64,000 nt of DNA from Actinernus sp. WN-2022 (lineage: Eukaryota > Cnidaria > Anthozoa > Actiniaria > Actinernidae), in NCBI GenBank assembly GCA_030867875.1, contig JAOWCC010001589.1:143751745-143815744 (forward strand), given 5' to 3'. Positions 61,800 through 64,000 of this stretch are shown piece by piece. Made by a program: the position numbers and the translations under genes. How positions within the stretch are numbered: position 1 is the first letter of the stretch; every line of letters begins with the position of its first letter. The notes beneath the pieces were generated by a model that was not told the origin of the DNA, did no database searches, and saw only the letters and a program-made list of their open reading frames with translations.

Positions 61800-61917
61800 T
61801 GGCTTGTGCTGTGTGGTCAAGGCAGGGATGTCAATAAAAGAAAACGAATTGATCAGTGACTTGTGCTGTGTGGTCAAGGCAGGGATGTCAATAAAGGAAA
61901 ACAAATTGGATCAGTAG
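61800..61917 (+). terminator. Duplicated polyadenylation region
   Basis: A ~58-bp segment (GGCTTGTGCTGTGTGGTCAA, GGCAGGGATGTCAATAAA) is tandemly duplicated, giving AATAAA at 61833-61838 and 61890-61895. It lies just after the last proposed RRM exon and probably provides its polyA site. Confidence 0.5.
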
Positions 61918-62895
61918 CACGGTTCAGGGGATCATTACCATTGTCATGCGAACATCATTGCAGAACAGCGTAACAAAAAAAGAATCAATTTTGAAAAGTT
62001 CCATGTAAGTTGCTTTATGAATAAAGTAAACTTTTGCTGAATATTTTGTGAAACGAGCAATTAAGGATTTTTTTAGCGATTTAACATTTTCGAAAAGTAC
62101 GCCATTTTGTAAAGTAATGCGTAACACGTTGCAACCAGTGAGCCCAGATATTTTAATGCCGTGTCGCGAAGAATATAAAGAGAACCTTGTAATATCTTTA
62201 AAACAAGTTTCTAGCCTCTTACTCAAACGTCCAACACAATAATGGAAGATCAAGAAATATAGAACGTAAATTATAAGTCCAAATGCAACAAGAGTTTCTT
62301 TGTAACGCAGTTTATTTATTTCATAGATGAGTACTGAATATTCGGGTTTTCCCGCTTCCCGAAGTCGAATAACACCACATAAAAAAAATCACAAGAGTTC
62401 TCATACATGTATGATCTACTTACTGTCTGTAAAATCTTAGCTCTCTACAAAGGAACCGAAAAATTTCCCAATTGACCAAAACAAACACGCAGTCACAGTT
62501 CTCACATGTCGATAGTTTTTATGATACTTTGTTTTCTTGATTTTGTTGCTTCGATCTTCCGTATTCTTCCATTATACGCTACCCAGAACACATTTGTTCG
62601 CATCCTCCATAGTTGTTTGAAGTAGTAGTGGTGTCATTTTACCAATAAACATAAGGACGCGGACGCAGCGGTAGGACAAACTCGTAACTTTCCTTGCGAT
62701 CGCATGGCCGCCATTTCTTCCTCAAACTGAAAACTCTTCGCTTCAACAGTATTTGGGGGGTCCCATTCAATATATTAGGGGTTAAACAATAGAACTGAGG
62801 AAGACTGGAACGATTTTTTTCGATACCCTGCATTACTTTCCCCGCGTGTCAGATCGCACATGTTTTCACGCTTCGCTTGCGAAACAATTTTTACA
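61918..62895. other. Intergenic DNA
   Basis: Short open stretches on both strands without recognisable features. No gene supported. Confidence 0.35.
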
Positions 62896-64000
62896 ATGGA
62901 GAAAACAGGAAAATATTCAGCTGGCATCTGGAGAAAGAAACAGAAAGAAAAGAAGAATGAAAAGAAGAGAGATTATTATCAAAATAATCGGGGAAAGCTG
63001 ACAGAAAAAGCGAGGGATATCAGAGAATGAAAAAAACTGTGTGAACAACGCCGAGGTAATTTGACGCCTGCAGTGGAAACCTGCTCTTCTCAAAAAGGAA
63101 AAGAAGCTCGGAATAAAAGAATTGCCTTCGATCAAAGAAAAAAGGCAAATTATAAGCAGAGAGATGAGCAAAGAACAGAGAAAACAAAACGCCAGGTAAG
63201 AGAGCGGGCTCGCAAATTTCGTGAAAAAAGAAAACTTGCCGAGAACACTGACCAACCGGAACCGGAAGTAGAGTTTAGAACACCGGCTTTTCCCTCACGA
63301 ATGGCAAAAAAGAGAGCAAAGGATAAGGTATCCCCATCTCTTCCCAAGAGCCCATCAAAGAAAGCAGAAGTGATTGAGAACTTGGCAAACAGTCCCAGTA
63401 CTAGAAAGATTTTGGAAAAAAAGAAGTTTTTGCAATCAGATGCTGACAAACTAAATAGAGAGGCAATGCAAAGCTTGGTAGAAGATATTGCAGATGGACT
63501 GGCTAATGTAAAGAGAGCCAAAACAGCAGATGAAAGAGCAGCATACACAGCAGCTCGTTCTCTTGCATTTGGGGCATCTGTAAAGCGCAATCGACAAACA
63601 CAGAGGGTTGCAAAGCTAGTAGGAATAAAGCGGTGACAGGTGTCAAAGGGAATAGCCCACAGAGAAAGAGTTTTAAAGGGTGATGAAGCCTGTTGGCTTG
63701 CAGCCAAAAAAAAAGTAAGAAGTGATGCAGTCAAAGAAGAGGAAAAACAAGTTATTTATGATTATTGGGCTCTTCAAGCCAGCCGACCAACTGGATCAAA
63801 GAAAGACAGAATGCGCCAGAGAGTTCGTAAAGGTGAGTACGTCGAGTATGCAAAATACGTACTAGAGAAAACCCAGACCGAGTGCTACAAAGAGTTTCAG
63901 CAGATAATTGCACCCAGAAATACAGGTCAAACAGCGAAGATTTGAGCAGCTGAAGCCTTTTTTTGTCAAAGGAGCACGTGAGAGGGATCGCCAATCCTGT
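62896..64000 (+). pseudogene. Basic cnidarian repeat-family protein, stop-interrupted, runs off window
   Basis: One frame from ATG 62896 (MEKTGKYSAGIWRKKQKEKK) to 63945 is broken only by TGA codons at 63028-63030 and 63634-63636, then ends at TGA 63943. It is very rich in Lys/Arg/Glu: QVRERARKFREKRKLAE, FPSRMAKKRAKDKVSPSLPK, VEDIADGLANVKRAKTADER, then after the second stop SKGIAHRERVLKGDEACWLA and YVLEKTQTECYKEF. In a neighbouring frame RRFEQLKPFFVKGARERDRQ continues to the window edge. I recall this layout (RMAKKRA.DK, KGI.HR..VL, LEKTQTE.Y.EF, F...KPFF) from multicopy cnidarian proteins of unknown function. Decayed copy. Confidence 0.55.

Overview
The window reads as nuclear DNA of a cnidarian, most likely a coral. 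The evidence is AT-rich non-coding sequence, many foldback MITEs, TACATGTA-type simple repeats, cnidarian-style repeat proteins and intron-split host exons. The species is inferred from repeat style and not proven.

The dominant object is a 17.1 kb Maverick/Polinton-class endogenous virus at 38460-55568, flanked by a 5-bp direct repeat CACTG. Its ends are about 200-bp terminal inverted repeats, and the outer 144 bp of each repeat is itself a near-perfect palindrome. On the left arm (+) lie a small zinc-finger gene and a protein-primed family B DNA polymerase. Convergent to these is a retrovirus-type integrase (-), followed by a perfect 12-bp x 15 satellite. A minus-strand morphogenesis cluster follows: small membrane proteins, two unknowns, an A32/FtsK-like packaging ATPase and a probable double jelly-roll capsid protein whose reading frame is broken. 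Further right are a three-helix membrane protein (+), a large conserved virion candidate (-), a penton-like candidate (+), a two-helix membrane protein (+) and a TFIIB-like transcription factor (-). The right arm carries accessory genes: a Cys-rich protein, an F-box/ankyrin gene with a stop, an unknown ORF and a second stop-interrupted gene. Several of these have a copy of the inner TIR sequence upstream, as if the TIR supplies promoters. Replication, integration and packaging genes look open, while three or four other genes are broken, so this looks like a young copy beginning to decay.

The virus sits in a 29.4 kb intron of a host RRM-type RNA-binding protein gene (+). Five exons can be assembled in phase: 28260-28690, 29047-29130, 58544-58581, 61273-61307 and 61741-61794, followed by two AATAAA signals.

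The rest is mobile-element debris. It includes a head-to-tail pair of DIRS-like elements (21.9-26.6 kb) containing a 103-bp satellite, and an older relic of a chromodomain integrase facing a zinc-finger gene (15.2-15.8 kb). There are also LINE reverse transcriptase fragments (12.2 and 16.8 kb), a truncated Ty3/Gypsy element with LTR and target duplication (59.4-60.75 kb), a tRNA-derived SINE (28.9 kb), a Tc1/mariner-like MITE (29.4-30.9 kb), TTAA-flanked MITEs, other foldbacks, and a decayed basic repeat protein at the right edge. No rRNA, intact tRNA gene or CRISPR array was seen.
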